Shown: positions 44,046-55,270, counted from the first letter of the stretch. The stretch: 64,000 nt of DNA from Magicicada septendecula (GCA_034769895.1 CM068370.1:36742247-36806246), one strand, 5' to 3'. A program made the numbers and translations. Notes: generated by a model from the letters alone, not told the origin.

Positions 44046-44790
44046 TCAAAGAAATGCATGTGAGTAGTTAAAGTAAACAAACACCTTTATGGTTACTTTA
44101 TGTTGCAATATACGCACGCGCGCAATTTTGTTCATGGTACATTTTAAAGTGTTTACTTTATCATTATCATCCTCACAACACAGTACAGACAAGGTGCTGC
44201 CTGTTCCGCCTTCAAAGATCCTCCAGCCATCTCTTCCTCGGTCAATCCACACACACCTGTGTCCTATAGGTTTGTATTTCCAGACTTGTTTGGCCAGTCT
44301 GAAATCTGACATTCTTTCTAAGTGTTCTTTCCATCGTTGTTTGTAATCTTTTAATTTTTCATTCAAGTTAAAAACTTGTAATTCTTCTCTTACGGCCTCA
44401 TTCCTCATACGGTCAAGTTTAGAACACCTTTTAACTCCTCTCAAGAACGCCATTTTGGAGTCACGTATTTTACTGTCTTGTTTTTCTGGTTATTGTCCAT
44501 AATTCACATCCATAGGACAGTACAGGGACTGCCAGAACTTTATAAAACTTTAATTTTGTATCTAGACGTACCTTGTTTCTAAGAATACGGTTGATTGTTC
44601 CACAGATCGTCTGGATCTTACCTAAATTAACATTAATATCATAATTTCTAATAAAGCCAGTATCATTACTCAAATAATTAAAGTGGCTCACCTGTTCTAG
44701 AATTCGGTCACTAATCATTATTTTTGTTCGGATTGGCTCCTTACCTCGAAATGACATTACCTTTGTTACCTTTGTACTGTAGGTGTTTAC
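44046..44790 (-). pseudogene. LINE C-terminal fragment, family B, longest copy
   Basis: Upstream part (44757-44470): MSFRGKEPIRTKIMISDRIL, VSHFNYLSNDTGFI and LKFYKVLAVPVLSYGCELW. Downstream (44453-44160): FLRGVKRCSKLDRMRNEAV, LQVFNLNEKLKDYKQRWKEH, LERMSDFRLAKQVWKYKPIG and HRCVWIDRGRDGWRIFEGG, then CCEDDND, encoded by the tail. One break joins the halves. Compared with family A the amino-acid pattern is the same (RGxxx-SKLDR-RNE-IR), so they are related non-LTR families. Confidence 0.85.
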
Positions 44791-44975
44791 TTTATTATTC
44801 TGTTACAGTTAATTTGATTAGAATATTTATTGAAATCTTCTAGATTTCTCTTATTTATTTGGATCTAATGTATAATTCAAACTATACATGTTATACATAT
44901 TAATAAATAATTTCACATAATAAATATAAATCATAATTTAACATATCTAAATTTAAAATTTAAAATTTTCTTACA

Positions 44976-45017
44976 AAGCTCTGATGATGTTGGGCACTTA
45001 ATGCTCTATGAAATATA
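44976..45017 (+). ncRNA. Hammerhead remnant interrupted by mariner
   Basis: CTGATGA (44981-44987), stem II GGGCA/TGCTC, GAAA (45010-45013), then TATA, where the mariner begins. The transposon has cut the motif at stem III. Stem I cannot be confirmed across the insertion. Confidence 0.45.
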
Positions 45018-45713
45018 CGAGAGGGTACTCAAAAATAACCGGAATTTGTTTTTTAAAGCTATGTATTTAATTTTTTGTACAAAACAACCTTATCACCTTC
45101 AAAGTACTCTCCATTACACTTAATACATTTGTCCAATCTGCGATCCCATTCCTAGAAACATTTTTCAAACTCGTCTGTTGTGATGGCCGACAGCTCCTGC
45201 CTCGTTTTTTTCTTTGCCGCTTCCACGTCGTCACATCGTTGTCCTTTCATGTCCCTCTCCATTCGCAGAAACAAGAAGAAATCGCACGGAGCGAGGTCAG
45301 GTGAGTAAGGGGCGTGGGGCAAGGGAGTCATGTTGTTTTTTGCTAAAAACTGGCGCACTTAAATGGCTGCGTGAGCAGGTGGATTGTCATGGTGGAAAAA
45401 CCAGTACCTCGTCTGTCACAAATCGGCCCTTTTTTGTCGCACATTGTTGCGCAATCTTTTTAAAACCTCCAAATAGAAAGCCTGATTAATAGTCTGACCT
45501 GGTGGGACGAATCAGAATGCACTACCCCTCTCACATCGAAAAAACAAATGAGCATCGTCTTGATGTTTGATTTCACTTGACGAGCTTTTTTTGGGCGAGG
45601 CGACAATGAAGTTTTCCACTGGGTTGACTGTTGTTTATTCTTCGTATTGTTTAAATTAGCAGCCATCCTTACTATTACTTTTTTGAAATTGCTAACTGCT
45701 ACAATTTTTATTA

Positions 45714-45757
45714 TTTAGACAAAGCTTTTCGTCATCACTGACATCATCAGGTCTAAA
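45714..45757 (-). ncRNA. Hammerhead ribozyme, inner arm
   Basis: Mirror of 45776-45819: TTTAGAC/GTCTAAA stem I, CUGAUGA, GUC/GAC stem II, GAAA and AGCU. Confidence 0.75.
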
Positions 45758-45775
45758 ACAACCTGATGTTGTTGT

Positions 45776-45819
45776 TTTAGACCTGATGATGTCAGTGATG
45801 ACGAAAAGCTTTGTCTAAA
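45776..45819 (+). ncRNA. Hammerhead ribozyme, outer arm
   Basis: Stem I TTTAGAC (45776-45782) with GTCTAAA (45813-45819) is fully paired. CTGATGA at 45783-45789, stem II GTC/GAC, GAAA and palindrome AGCT follow. The cleavage dinucleotide is UU rather than UA. Relative to 35853-35901 both sides of stem I have changed together. Confidence 0.75.
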
Positions 45820-46575
45820 TAATAAAAATTGTAGCAGTTAGCAATTTCAAAAAAGTAATAGTGACTGTTGTTTAGTTTCGGGGTGACAACCGTAGCACCA
45901 TGACTCGTCACCAGTAATGACCTTGGAAAAAATCTGGGTCGGTTCCGAGCTGGTCTTTCAATGCACGGCATGTTTCAACAACATTCTCTTTTTGCTGTTC
46001 AGTCAGGACCCGAGGGACAAATTTTGCAGTGACCCTTCTCATCCCCAAATCTTCTGACAAAGCTCGCTGGACCGAGCTCCAAGTTATTCCAGATAACTTA
46101 CTAATCTCTTCAATGGTCCGTTCTCGGTCTTCAAGCACGATTGCATGAACTTTTTCAACATTTTCGTCAATTCTGGAAGTTGACGGACGTCCAGAACGAG
46201 GTTTGTCATCAATTGACATTTCACCTTCTTTGAAACGAGAAAACCATTGGTACACTTGAGTTTTTCCCATAGCACTATCCTTGTAAACTGTTTTCAACAT
46301 CACAACAGTTTCTGCGGCGTTTTTCCCAAGCAGGAAGCAAAATTTCACAGCAGCGCGCTGTTCACTTAAATCCGCCATGACAAAAAACGAGAAGCAAGCA
46401 AAACTGCTTTTACAAAACGAATTACTGTGACCGGACACAACCTTCCCAGGCGACAACAATGAAGGCACTGAACTCGAAACGAGTTGCACTACGCTCACCT
46501 AGCGGGAGAAATGCGTACTACGAAAGCTCCGCCAATCGCAGCGCTATTCCGGTTATTTTTGGGTACCCCCTCGTA

Positions 46576-47102
46576 GAGTAGCAAAAATAATGAAGTAAAC
46601 TTTCGCACTTTGAAAACTCACTCTGAATAAAAACAAATATACGCAAAATGGGGCAAAGTCTTTGGATTATAGTGTTAGTGGGTGCAGGGAAGTGCTGGCC
46701 ACACTAACTTCCGAACTGTTTACTTGGAGGCGGCCTACATACCTAACTAGGCCTACTCGTACTTCCGGTGATACAAAAAGAAGCCATTATTATATAAGGG
46801 TGATACAAAATTGCACGGGAATCTCTTGGGAACTGATTCCATAGCTAAAAATAAGAAATAAAGTACATATACACAAAGGCCCGAAAATGTTCCGCAAACG
46901 GGCCCTTCGTCTCGCTAAATATTTCGCCCCGATTTCTACTCCCCCGGTAAAATGAAGCCATACTGAAATTCTTCAGGTATAAAGTAAAAGGTAAAGTTGG
47001 TGGTGTCTTATTGTTTCTGATCTACAACAATGAATAAAAGAGGTCCCATAGCTCTATCTCAATCAATTTTTAAAGAAACACTGTGTAAAACATTAAAAAT
47101 TG
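46576..47102. other. No recognisable feature
   Basis: Nothing identified; TAGGCCTA at about 46748. Confidence 0.5.
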
Positions 47103-47149
47103 GACACTTATCTAAAAATGAACTTTTTCTTGTGAAACTTACTTTTTTC

Positions 47150-47200
47150 GTTGGACGCGTTTCGGCGTACGTATCCGCCTTCTTCAGCTTTGAGTCAGAC
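47150..47200 (-). ncRNA. Hammerhead motif, left arm (CGCG stem III)
   Basis: Mirror of the right-arm motif: CUGAAGA at plus 47181-47187 and GAAACGCGUC at plus 47154-47163. Confidence 0.55.
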
Positions 47201-47480
47201 TGCCATCATTTCGTAACGGTTGTTGTGTGGAAGGTGTAGTGGGGGTGGTGTGTGGAGGAAGGGGATTGGCGCGGGGATTCAACTTGATGTTTGTTTTTTG
47301 TAAAATTGTGTCAAAAAGTGTATGTGATTTACTTTTTGATTCAAAATCACATACACTTTTTGACACAATTTTACAAAAAACAAACATCAAGTTGAATCCC
47401 CGCGCCAATCCCCTTCCTCCACACACCACCCCACTACACCTTTCACACAACAACCGTTACGAAATGATGGCAGTCTGACT

Positions 47481-47525
47481 CAAAGCTGAAGAAGGCGGAT
47501 ACGTACGCCGAAACGCGTCCAACGA
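47481..47525 (+). ncRNA. Hammerhead motif, right arm (CGCG stem III)
   Basis: CTGAAGA (47486-47492), stem II GGCG/CGCC with an 8-nt loop, GAAA, palindrome CGCG and TC (47510-47519). The core is perfect, but stem I is hardly paired, so folding is less certain. Confidence 0.55.
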
Positions 47526-47567
47526 AAAAAGTAAGTTTCACAAGAAAAAGTTCATTTTTAGACAAGT

Positions 47568-48885
47568 GTTAGTGCTGTGAAAGAAGAGGAATAATCAAGA
47601 CAACCTTAAAAATTGGTGTCGAAAAACGCACTTTTTTAGATTTGGGGTAAAATAACTTCGTTAATTTACCAATACACAAATAAAAATGTATAACTAAATT
47701 TGTAGAGAATTTAATTCAGAGAAAATTTATGTGTTTAAAGTCTATTAAAAATAAATACAAATTCGAGAAATTTGACTTAAATTAAAAACAAAACAGACCA
47801 AAATGCGCCAGAAAAGTGTTACAACTTTTCCGTACAATTTTGAATCACTCTGTTTGTGTTATAATAAATTATACAAATTGTGTGTGTGTCCCCTAGGTAA
47901 CAGATATAGGTGATGTTTTCATAGTTCGTGCTTTTCTTATTTCGTTTGAATGTTTTCTTAATTCGTTCTTCACTGAAAAATATACAAAATCAACAACAAT
48001 TGCGGTGACGTGCAGTGCTTACCCTAATGAGATGCGTATTGGGTAGAAATATTCTTACAAAGACGACACCATTAGCACCGAACAAAAAATACGGTACAAA
48101 TTTTGGTGAAAAAAAACTGTTTACTTTTGTTAACTAGTGTAGGTTTATAAACAACTTTAGCGATTATAGTCACTTTAATACAGAATTCAGTCACGACATA
48201 ACTCAATGTTTTCCTAAAATTGTTTTACTGTTTTTCAGCCTTTCTCGTTAATGCGATACGGAAATGTCTTCATTTCTAATTCCAAACAGTGTGCCAGTGT
48301 GTATTATGCCAGAATGCTGACAACGAACATAACGGCATTAGTTTTGGCATGGTGCCGGTGCCACTACTCTGAACAACGCAAAAATCTACCTTTTGTCATT
48401 ACCTCGCGTGATTTTGGGACGTCCAATTCCGAGTCTTAGTTTTAGGTCCGTTATCTGATATTAACAGCCTAATATAAAATTTAAATCATATTTCAGATAT
48501 GATTAATGGCCTAGTTAACAAGTAAAGACACTTTATGAAACAAGGAAATAATGGAATTATTAAGCGTTGTTCTGTTCACGATAAAAACGTTTTCGTGTTC
48601 ATCGACGTTATCACACAGCCGTAAGCGGAAAAGGAAATCTCTCGCAGAGTTATTTCTGATAACAACCTTCTTATCTAATAAAACACGTACTTTATAGCCT
48701 ACAGTGTTGTTATTAAACTGTACGTCAACAATCAATTGTGAAACTTATTGTTTTAGTTAAAGATGAATTATGTTTAAGCAGGCAGAAGAGACGATTTAGG
48801 ACTGACATTTATTAGCTCGTTTGTACATATCTCGCTGTTTGACAGCAAGCGTGTTCCAATCACTGATCGTCCCTTGTTAAACGTT
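47568..48885. other. No recognisable feature
   Basis: AT-rich; nothing identified. Confidence 0.5.
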
Positions 48886-49640
48886 TGTCTTCTTCTTCTT
48901 CTTCTATGGCGTCACAGTTCGGAGTCGAACCTTAGCCTCCATAATCATCCGCCTTCATTTTTCCCTGTCCTTGGCGATCGATGTCCATCGTTTTATTTTA
49001 AGTAAAGTATCAGCATCACTCGCCACTGCGTCAATCCAGCGATGCTTGGATCTTCCGACAGGCCTTCTACCCTCGATTTGACTAAACAGTACCTTCTTAG
49101 GTATTCGGTTGCCTTCCATTCTAATGATGTGTCCTGCCTATAGAAATCTATGCAGTCGGATGGTGGTGGACAGATCATTGTCTTTATACAGCTTGTGTAT
49201 TTCCTCATTGTGACGCATTCCCCATTTCCCATTGACTTGGATTGGTCCATATAGGGCTATTCTCTTCAAAATTCTCCTTTTAAAGGTATTGACTATGTTA
49301 GCGGCTTGTTTGTTCAGAGTCCAAGTCTCGCTGCCATATGTTATCACCGGCCTAACCATAACTTTATATAATGTGACCTTGGACTGATGATGGATATTCC
49401 TTGTGTTGAATATAGTTGTCAACGAAGCATATGCTCTATTTGCGGTCTGTATCCTTTTCCTTATTTCATTTATTTCTTCATTGTCTTCTGCCATCCAACA
49501 TCCCAAATATTTAAACTGATTAACTATTTCCAGGTTTAGTGGTTCGATTTCAAACTGTTCAGGTTTCCTCATTTTCCTTTCAGTGGTGATCATAACCTTT
49601 GTTTTATCTGTATTAACCTGTAATCCTATCTCTTTTTTCC
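48886..49640 (-). pseudogene. LINE C-terminal region, well preserved, family I
   Basis: From 49625 on the minus strand: QVNTDKTKVMITTERKMRK, EIVNQFKYLGCWMAEDNEEI, RKRIQTANRAYASLTTIFNT, VTLYKVMVRPVITYGSETWT and FKRRILKRIALYGPIQVNG, ending at RLHRFL. After a single stop it continues AGHIIRMEGNRIPKKVLFSQ, GRRPVGRSKHRWIDAVASDA and REK. The tail is (GAA)n, seen as CTTCTTCTTCTTC at 48891-48903. It is the most intact LINE piece in the window and covers the post-RT domain of an RTE-like protein. Confidence 0.85.
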
Positions 49641-49963
49641 TTCACCTTTGAATTAATGGAACGACTCTTTTGCTCTTTCTTGGGATCTTGCCATCTTGCC
49701 TTCTGTCGTAACCGTTTGGAATTTGACTTTGGTTATCGTCCGTATCATTGTCAATCTTGTCAGTTGCACTAATTTAATGGGTATTTGAAAGTTACTCGTT
49801 TTTACCCTTCTCATAAGATGTAGCGGTGTACGACAGAGTTGTCTGAATCACGGAATGTTTCAGATCCTTTCAAGTCAGGCCCTTCGTAAGAATTATTAGG
49901 TTTAGGGCTAAGCTATATTCTCACGTAGGCTCCCGCGGGCGGTGACTACTATGTTTTAGAAGT
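49641..49963. other. Possible LINE debris
   Basis: Directly upstream of the LINE on its strand, but I cannot follow RT motifs here with confidence. Confidence 0.35.
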
Positions 49964-49994
49964 GTTCTTTAGGTATGGATCCCCGTCAAAAATA

Positions 49995-50047
49995 TCTTGT
50001 ATGACAACGTTTCGTTCATATTAGAGTGAGTATCCTCAGCTCTATGT
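49995..50047 (-). ncRNA. Hammerhead-like motif, left arm of satellite foldback
   Basis: The minus strand has CUGAGGA (plus 50033-50039), a partly decayed stem II, and GAAACGUUGUC. Stem III could be UUGU/ACAA with a CAU loop. Stem I is not evident. Confidence 0.4.
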
Positions 50048-50072
50048 GACGATGAGGCTGGCAAGCGAACTC

Positions 50073-52445
50073 AGTTATATAGTGTAGAATTGGCGGTGGA
50101 TGGTCCGGTAACACTATACAACTGAGTTTACTTGACAGCCTCATCGTCACATAGAGTTATATAGTGTAGAATTGGCGGTGGGTGGTCCGGTAACACTATA
50201 CAACTGAGTTTACTTGACAGCCTCATCGTCACATAGAGTTATATAGTGTAGAATTGGCGGTGGGTGGTCCGGTAACACTATACAACTGAGTTTACTTGAC
50301 AGCCTCATCGTCACATAGAGTTATATAGTGTAGAATTGGCGGTGGATGGTCCGGTAACACTATACAACTGAGTTTACTTGACAGCCTCATCGTCACATAG
50401 AGTTATATAGTGTAGAATTGGCGGTGGGTGGTCCGGTAACACTATACAACTGAGTTTACTTGACAGCCTCATCGTCACATAGAGTTATATAGTGTAGAAT
50501 TGGCGGTGGGTGGTCCGGTAACACTATACAACTGAGTTTACTTGACAGCCTCATCGTCACATAGAGTTATATAGTGTAGAATTGGCGGTGGGTGATCCGG
50601 TAACACTATACAACTGAGTTTACTTGACAGCCTCATCGTCACATAGAGTTATATAGTGTAGAATTGGCGGTGGGTGGTCCGGTAACACTATACAACTGAG
50701 TTTACTTGACAGCCTCATCGTCACATAGAGTTATATAGTGTAGAATTGGCGGTGGATGGTCCGGTAACACTATACAACTGAGTTTACTTGACAGCCTCAT
50801 CGTCACATAGAGTTATATAGTGTAGAATTGGCGGTGGGTGGCCCGGTAACACTATACAACTGAGTTTACTTGACAGCCTCATCGTCACATAGAGTTATAT
50901 AGTGTAGAATTGGCGGTGGGTGGTCCGGTAACACTATACAACTGAGTTTACTTGACAGCCTCATCGTCACATAGAGTTATATAGTGTAGAATTGGCGGTG
51001 GATGGTCCGGTAACACTATACAACTGAGTTTACTTGACAGCCTCATCGTCACATAGAGTTATATAGTGTAGAATTGGCGGTGGGTGGTCCGGTAACACTA
51101 TACAACTGAGTTTACTTGACAGCCTCATCGTCACATAGAGTTATATAGTGTAGAATTGGCGGTGGGTGGCCCGGTAACACTATACAACTGAGTTTACTTG
51201 ACAGCCTCATCGTCACATAGAGTTATATAGTGTAGAATTGGCGGTGGGTGGTCCGGTAACACTATACAACTGAGTTTACTTGACAGCCTCATCGTCACAT
51301 AGAGTTATATAGTGTAGAATTGGCGGTGGGTGGTCCGGTAACACTATACAACTGAGTTTACTTGACAGCCTCATCGTCACATAGAGTTATATAGTGTAGA
51401 ATTGGCGGTGGATGGTCCGGTAACACTATACAACTGAGTTTACTTGACAGCCTCATCGTCACATAGAGTTATATAGTGTAGAATTGGCGGTGGGTGGTCC
51501 GGTAACACTATACAACTGAGTTTACTTGACAGCCTCATCGTCACATAGAGTTATATAGTGTAGAATTGGCGGTGGATGGTCCGGTAACACTATACAACTG
51601 AGTTTACTTGACAGCCTCATCGTCACATAGAGTTATATAGTGTAGAATTGGCGGTGGGTGGCCCGGTAACACTATACAACTGAGTTTACTTGACAGCCTC
51701 ATCGTCACATAGAGTTATATAGTGTAGAATTGGCGGTGGGTGGTCCGGTAACACTATACAACTGAGTTTACTTGACAGCCTCATCGTCACATAGAGTTAT
51801 ATAGTGTAGAATTGGCGGTGGGTGGTCCGGTAACACTATACAACTGAGTTTACTTGACAGCCTCATCGTCACATAGAGTTATATAGTGTAGAATTGGCGG
51901 TGGATGGTCCGGTAACACTATACAACTGAGTTTACTTGACAGCCTCATCGTCACATAGAGTTATATAGTGTAGAATTGGCGGTGGATGGTCCGGTAACAC
52001 TATACAACTGAGTTTACTTGACAGCCTCATCGTCACATAGAGTTATATAGTGTAGAATTGGCGGTGGATGGTCCGGTAACACTATACAACTGAGTTTACT
52101 TGACAGCCTCATCGTCACATAGAGTTATATAGTGTAGAATTGGCGGTGGATGGTCCGGTAACACTATACAACTGAGTTTACTTGACAGCCTCATCGTCAC
52201 ATAGAGTTATATAGTGTAGAATTGGCGGTGGATGTTCCGGTAACACTATACAACTGAGTTTACTTGACAGCCTCATCGTCACATAGAGTTATATAGTGTA
52301 GAATTGGCGGTGGGTGGCCCGGTAACACTATACAACTGAGTTTACTTGACAGCCTCATCGTCACATAGAGTTATATAGTGTAGAATTGGCGGTGGGTGGT
52401 CCGGTAACACTATACAACTGAGTTTACTTGACAGCCTCATCGCCA
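50073..52445 (+). repeat. 82-bp satellite array, 29 copies
   Basis: The period is exactly 82 bp with no length change over 29 units (GGCGGTGG at 50093 to about 52389). Units differ mainly at GGTGG(A/G)TGG and GG(T/C)CC. Each unit contains TATAGTGT ... ACACTATA, an 8-bp inverted repeat around a 25-nt loop, then AACTGAGTTTACTTGACAGC and CTCATCGTCACATAGAG. There is no open frame. The near identity implies recent amplification or ongoing homogenisation. Confidence 0.97.
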
Positions 52446-52449
52446 TATA

Positions 52450-52500
52450 GAGCTGAGGATACTCATTTTAATATGAGTGAAACTTTGTCGTACAAGACAT
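52450..52500 (+). ncRNA. Hammerhead-like motif, right arm of satellite foldback
   Basis: CTGAGGA at 52461-52467, a strong stem II (ACTCAT/ATGAGT), GAAAC and then CTTTGTCGTACAAG, which may form a longer stem III. Stem I is not evident, so this is a tentative call. Confidence 0.45.
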
Positions 52501-52527
52501 TTCTGACGCGGTCCATACCGGAAGAAG

Positions 52528-52875
52528 ACCTCAAAAACATAATAGAGCTAAGATATTTTACCCAGTTGTAGCAAATTTTTTGAATTTAATTAATTTTAAT
52601 GATATGTCTATATTCAGATTTTGACTGTATAGTTGTAAGTATACTTAGAGTTTAATGTCTAGTTCCTATCTCGTAATGCATATTATACGAAAGTACGGGA
52701 AAGATATATTGTCTTATTTGGGACAACTTTTGAAAATTAAGGTGTGTGCTCATCGTAACAATATAGGCAGTAAGGCTTTCTTTAAGCCTTAGGTATTCTT
52801 ATCGTTCTACGTTTGTGATTCGCTTACATTGATCGTCTGCTGTTACACGTTCCGCTTGCATTCCAAATTATAAAA
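52528..52875. other. No recognisable feature
   Basis: Nothing identified. Confidence 0.5.
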
Positions 52876-53049
52876 GTCTTCTTCTTCTTCTTCTTCTTCT
52901 TCTTCTTCTTCTTCTTCTTCTTCTTCTTCTTCTTCTTCTTCTTCTTCTTCTCCTTCTCCTTCTCCTTCTCCTTCTCCTTCTCCTTCTCCTTCTCCTTCTC
53001 CTTCTCCTTCTCCTTCTCCTTCTCCTTCTCCTTCTTCTTCTTCTTCTTC
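52876..53049 (+). repeat. (TTC)n(TCCTTC)n compound microsatellite
   Basis: TTC repeats, then about 13 copies of TCCTTC, then TTC again. The hexamer block is a secondary expansion inside the triplet tract. Confidence 0.95.
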
Positions 53050-54159
53050 CTGAAGGCTTGTATTTGTTTACAATTCTTTCGTTTTCGAAGTGCCTGTTTT
53101 TGTAACTATTTTAGTACCTTTATAAAGGTTTTTAATTGTCATTTAAAAGTTATATGATGCTTAAATGTTCTACCAAAAATGAGCGTAAAGAATTCTTAGC
53201 GAGCAATGCTGTGGCAAATGTCGCAGGCGAAGTATTGGTTTTGTGAGCACAAATGTTCCAACTGTCCGGCACGTGGAGCGATCAGACGTCCTTACGGGTG
53301 CAATCGAGGAAGGTTTCAAGGTCTCGATGCATCTAAAACAAGACGTTTGCTCACTTAATTATACGTTCAGCGCCAATGTGAGCACTGAGGTGTTTTGTTT
53401 TACGTTTTACGCGTGTCCAAACGCTATAATCAACGTTCCACTGGATAATAAGGATCGTTAAATAAATTTGTTTTTTGACGTGTACGATCAGTAAAGCATA
53501 ACATTAAATAATAAGACTGTAAAATACCCAGTCGGTTGAACTGTAAAAGATTTATTAGATAATAATCGATCAATTTCAGCCGTAAATCGATTTCTTGTAA
53601 TAATCGTAGTAATAAAAATAATAAAGAAGTGCCCATGTTTTTTATTCATTCCAGGAAGAATTGTACAGACTTGTGAAGTCGGTAAACAGACCTACACAAA
53701 CAGTCTTATGGAGGCAGATCACCAAAGATTTTCTTAACACTTCGTTTACGTTCTCATCACAAAATAAATTATAAAAACATGAAGTACTAGCAATAGTAGT
53801 GATAATTTTTTTTATAGGGGGGGGAAATGCTTTATGCACCGTCAGAGGAGGCTTGTACTTCCTCTGGTGTGTGTGACTCTCACCCACTAAAAACACCACC
53901 ACTATTTCAGGCATTCATATCCATCCTGGAACCACTTCGCGCATTACTTCAGGATGGAGCCTATTGCGTCCTTATCGTTCTCCTTCTGGATGCTCCTCAT
54001 CTTCTACTGCCTGTTGGGTGCAAGTTGGGCCTGTCTTTTTTTTCTAGTAGGACCCACTGAATAAATGCATTGATGCGGTCCCATTCCGCCTTACCACGAA
54101 GCATAAGCGCAACTACGCTCTCGGGCGCGAACTCCCCGAGCTCTATTTCCAGTGGTGGT
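53050..54159. other. No recognisable feature
   Basis: A poly-G run at 53817-53824. Nothing else identified. Confidence 0.5.
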
Positions 54160-54262
54160 AATAACTACAACAACAACAACAATAATAATAATAATGGAGG
54201 AGGAGGAGGAGGAGGAGGAGAAGAAGAAGAAGAAGAAGAAGAAGAAGAAGAAGAAGAAGACA
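54160..54262 (+). repeat. Compound triplet microsatellite
   Basis: AAC, AAT, GGA and GAA triplet runs in succession. All the open frames over it (poly-N, poly-G, poly-E, poly-K) are artefacts. Confidence 0.95.
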
Positions 54263-55268
54263 AAGATGAAGGAGGAGGATGGGGAAAATCTAATTGTGGT
54301 GGATGTCATTGTTGGTAAAACACACGCACACACGTACGCACACACACCCACAAAAGCGTAACTTTGTTTTTTTTTTATATGATTATAGTTTAAACATAGG
54401 ATTTGATCCAAATCGACTTTCACTGACGCTAGTGTAATCAAATACGTCGGACCTTGGGTTCAACAGACAAGAGGTCACCATCGATATCAGTACTGTTTCT
54501 AAAGAAACCAATTGAATATCCATTGTTCTTGAAAGCATTTGTTACGATGTTTGAATTATCTGTTGAGATTTAAATATTCTAGCCAGCCTATGTGTCTTAT
54601 ACGCACCTTCAAAACAACAACTCGCTTGACCGCATTTCACTGGCTTGGACCGTATTTTCCAAGATCCACCGTCATTCGAAGTCCTGTTGATAGTTCTGCC
54701 GGCATCGTTTATCGCACATCTCTCGGTAATTGTTATAGTGAACATTTTTATGCGAACACTTTCCCCACTATTTTGATGAAAATCGGGACGAAAAATCCAA
54801 ATGTCTGTTCCAAGAGACAGTCGCGATTTTCAATAGGTACTAACTTATTTACTTCAAGTAGGCATCGCGGATATGAGCCAGAAACTTTAATTCTCGTCAG
54901 TAGTTTATGCACAAATAACTGAATCATCTGTCAAAAGGAAACGTTTAAAGGAAGCTTAATCAATAAGGACATCTCTGAGTACACGTATACGTTTTTCTTT
55001 TTAAATATTGCATGATAAAAAGAATATTTATTCTCCAGAAAAATACCAGTAACAACTGTTAGGGTACAGTGCTGCAGCATGTAACTGGTTTTATATCCCA
55101 AAGCATTAATTTGTTCTTTAGTTGCCTAGTGTCTTGATTTCGTGATTTCAATATGTGGTAAAGTCTTGTTGGCATGGTGGATGCAACATTTCTCCAGATC
55201 TTTCGCTATGTGCTTCATTGATTGTTGGTGAATTCTTAGATTTTCCCACCTACTCAAAAAAATTGTTA
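54263..55268. other. No recognisable feature
   Basis: A 127-codon frame at 54539-54922 matches nothing I know. No other signal. Confidence 0.4.
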
Positions 55269-55270
55269 TA

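Larger units (their letters stand above)
45638..45861 (-). mobile_element. 224-bp hammerhead foldback nested in the mariner, 13-bp target duplication
   Basis: Flanked by TGACTGTTGTTTA (45625-45637 and 45862-45874), a duplicated piece of the transposase gene. In reverse orientation it matches 35751-35973 end to end: TATT(A)C arms, two opposing HHRs and the GTAAGGATGGCTGCTAATTT then AAACAATACGAAGAA tail. Because the exact target site is known from mariner homology, both element ends are certain. It inserted after the mariner. Confidence 0.9.
45080..46378 (-). pseudogene. Mariner transposase, broken
   Basis: The likely start is the ATG at 46378 (MADLSEQRAAVKFCFLLGKN), as in other mariners; the frame upstream to 46498 is not conserved. 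Domains: paired-like N-terminus (residues 1-110, with GKTQVYQWFSRFKEG and KPRSGRPSTS), then DDD catalytic part. First Asp in VITGDESWCYG (about 45905), second in WFFHHDNPPAHAAI (about 45400), third in APYSPDLAPCDFFLF (about 45300). A one-base shift in a T run follows PDFF, a stop follows AAI, another stop follows FEKCF before EWDRRLDKCI and GEYFEGDKVVL, and the foldback splits the KQQS/TQW region. The protein is therefore inactive, although all three Asp codons are still present. Confidence 0.9.
45018..46573 (-). mobile_element. Mariner transposon with TIRs and TA duplication
   Basis: TIRs: CGAGAGGGTACTCAAAAATAACCGGAAT at the left and CGAGGGGGTACCCAAAAATAACCGGAAT as complement of the right, with TA on both sides (45016-45017, 46574-46575). 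Without the 237 bp contributed by a nested foldback and its duplication, the length is about 1.32 kb, the full size of a mariner. The gene runs on the minus strand. The well-matched TIRs suggest moderate age. Confidence 0.95.
47103..47567. mobile_element. 465-bp near-perfect foldback with hammerhead on each arm
   Basis: ACACTTATCTAAAAATGAAC at the left pairs with GTTCATTTTTAGACAAGTGT at the right, and pairing continues to a centre near 47340 with a few gaps. Because of the symmetry the two strands encode the same apparent peptide (ARGFNLMFVFCKIVSKSVCD), which is not a gene. HHR cores lie about 60 bp from each outer end. Confidence 0.85.
49964..52527. mobile_element. Foldback element swollen by an 82-bp satellite
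   Basis: The outer arms pair: TATGGATCCCCGTCAAAAAT at the left with the complement of the right end (TATGGACCGCGTCAGAAATG). Pairing continues through GAGTATCCTCAGCTCTAT and GATGAGGCTG, about 100 bp per arm. The first unit still shows the ancestral hairpin: AACTCAGTT-TATAGTGT at the left and ACACTATA-AACTGAGTT at the right. Between the arms lies the satellite array. HHR-like cores are in both arms. Confidence 0.75.

Noticed and set aside
44025-44060. Hammerhead-like phrase GCCGAAACGTTTC
   Set aside because: There is no CUGANGA box at a suitable distance on the same strand.
47184-47478. Same peptide apparently encoded on both strands
   Set aside because: An artefact of a near-perfect palindrome.
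50073-52445. Possible CRISPR array (regular repeats)
   Set aside because: The 82-bp units are wholly repetitive with no unique spacers, and the genome is eukaryotic.
54539-54922. 127-codon open frame as a host exon
   Set aside because: No motif I recognise and no splice-site pattern I could support.
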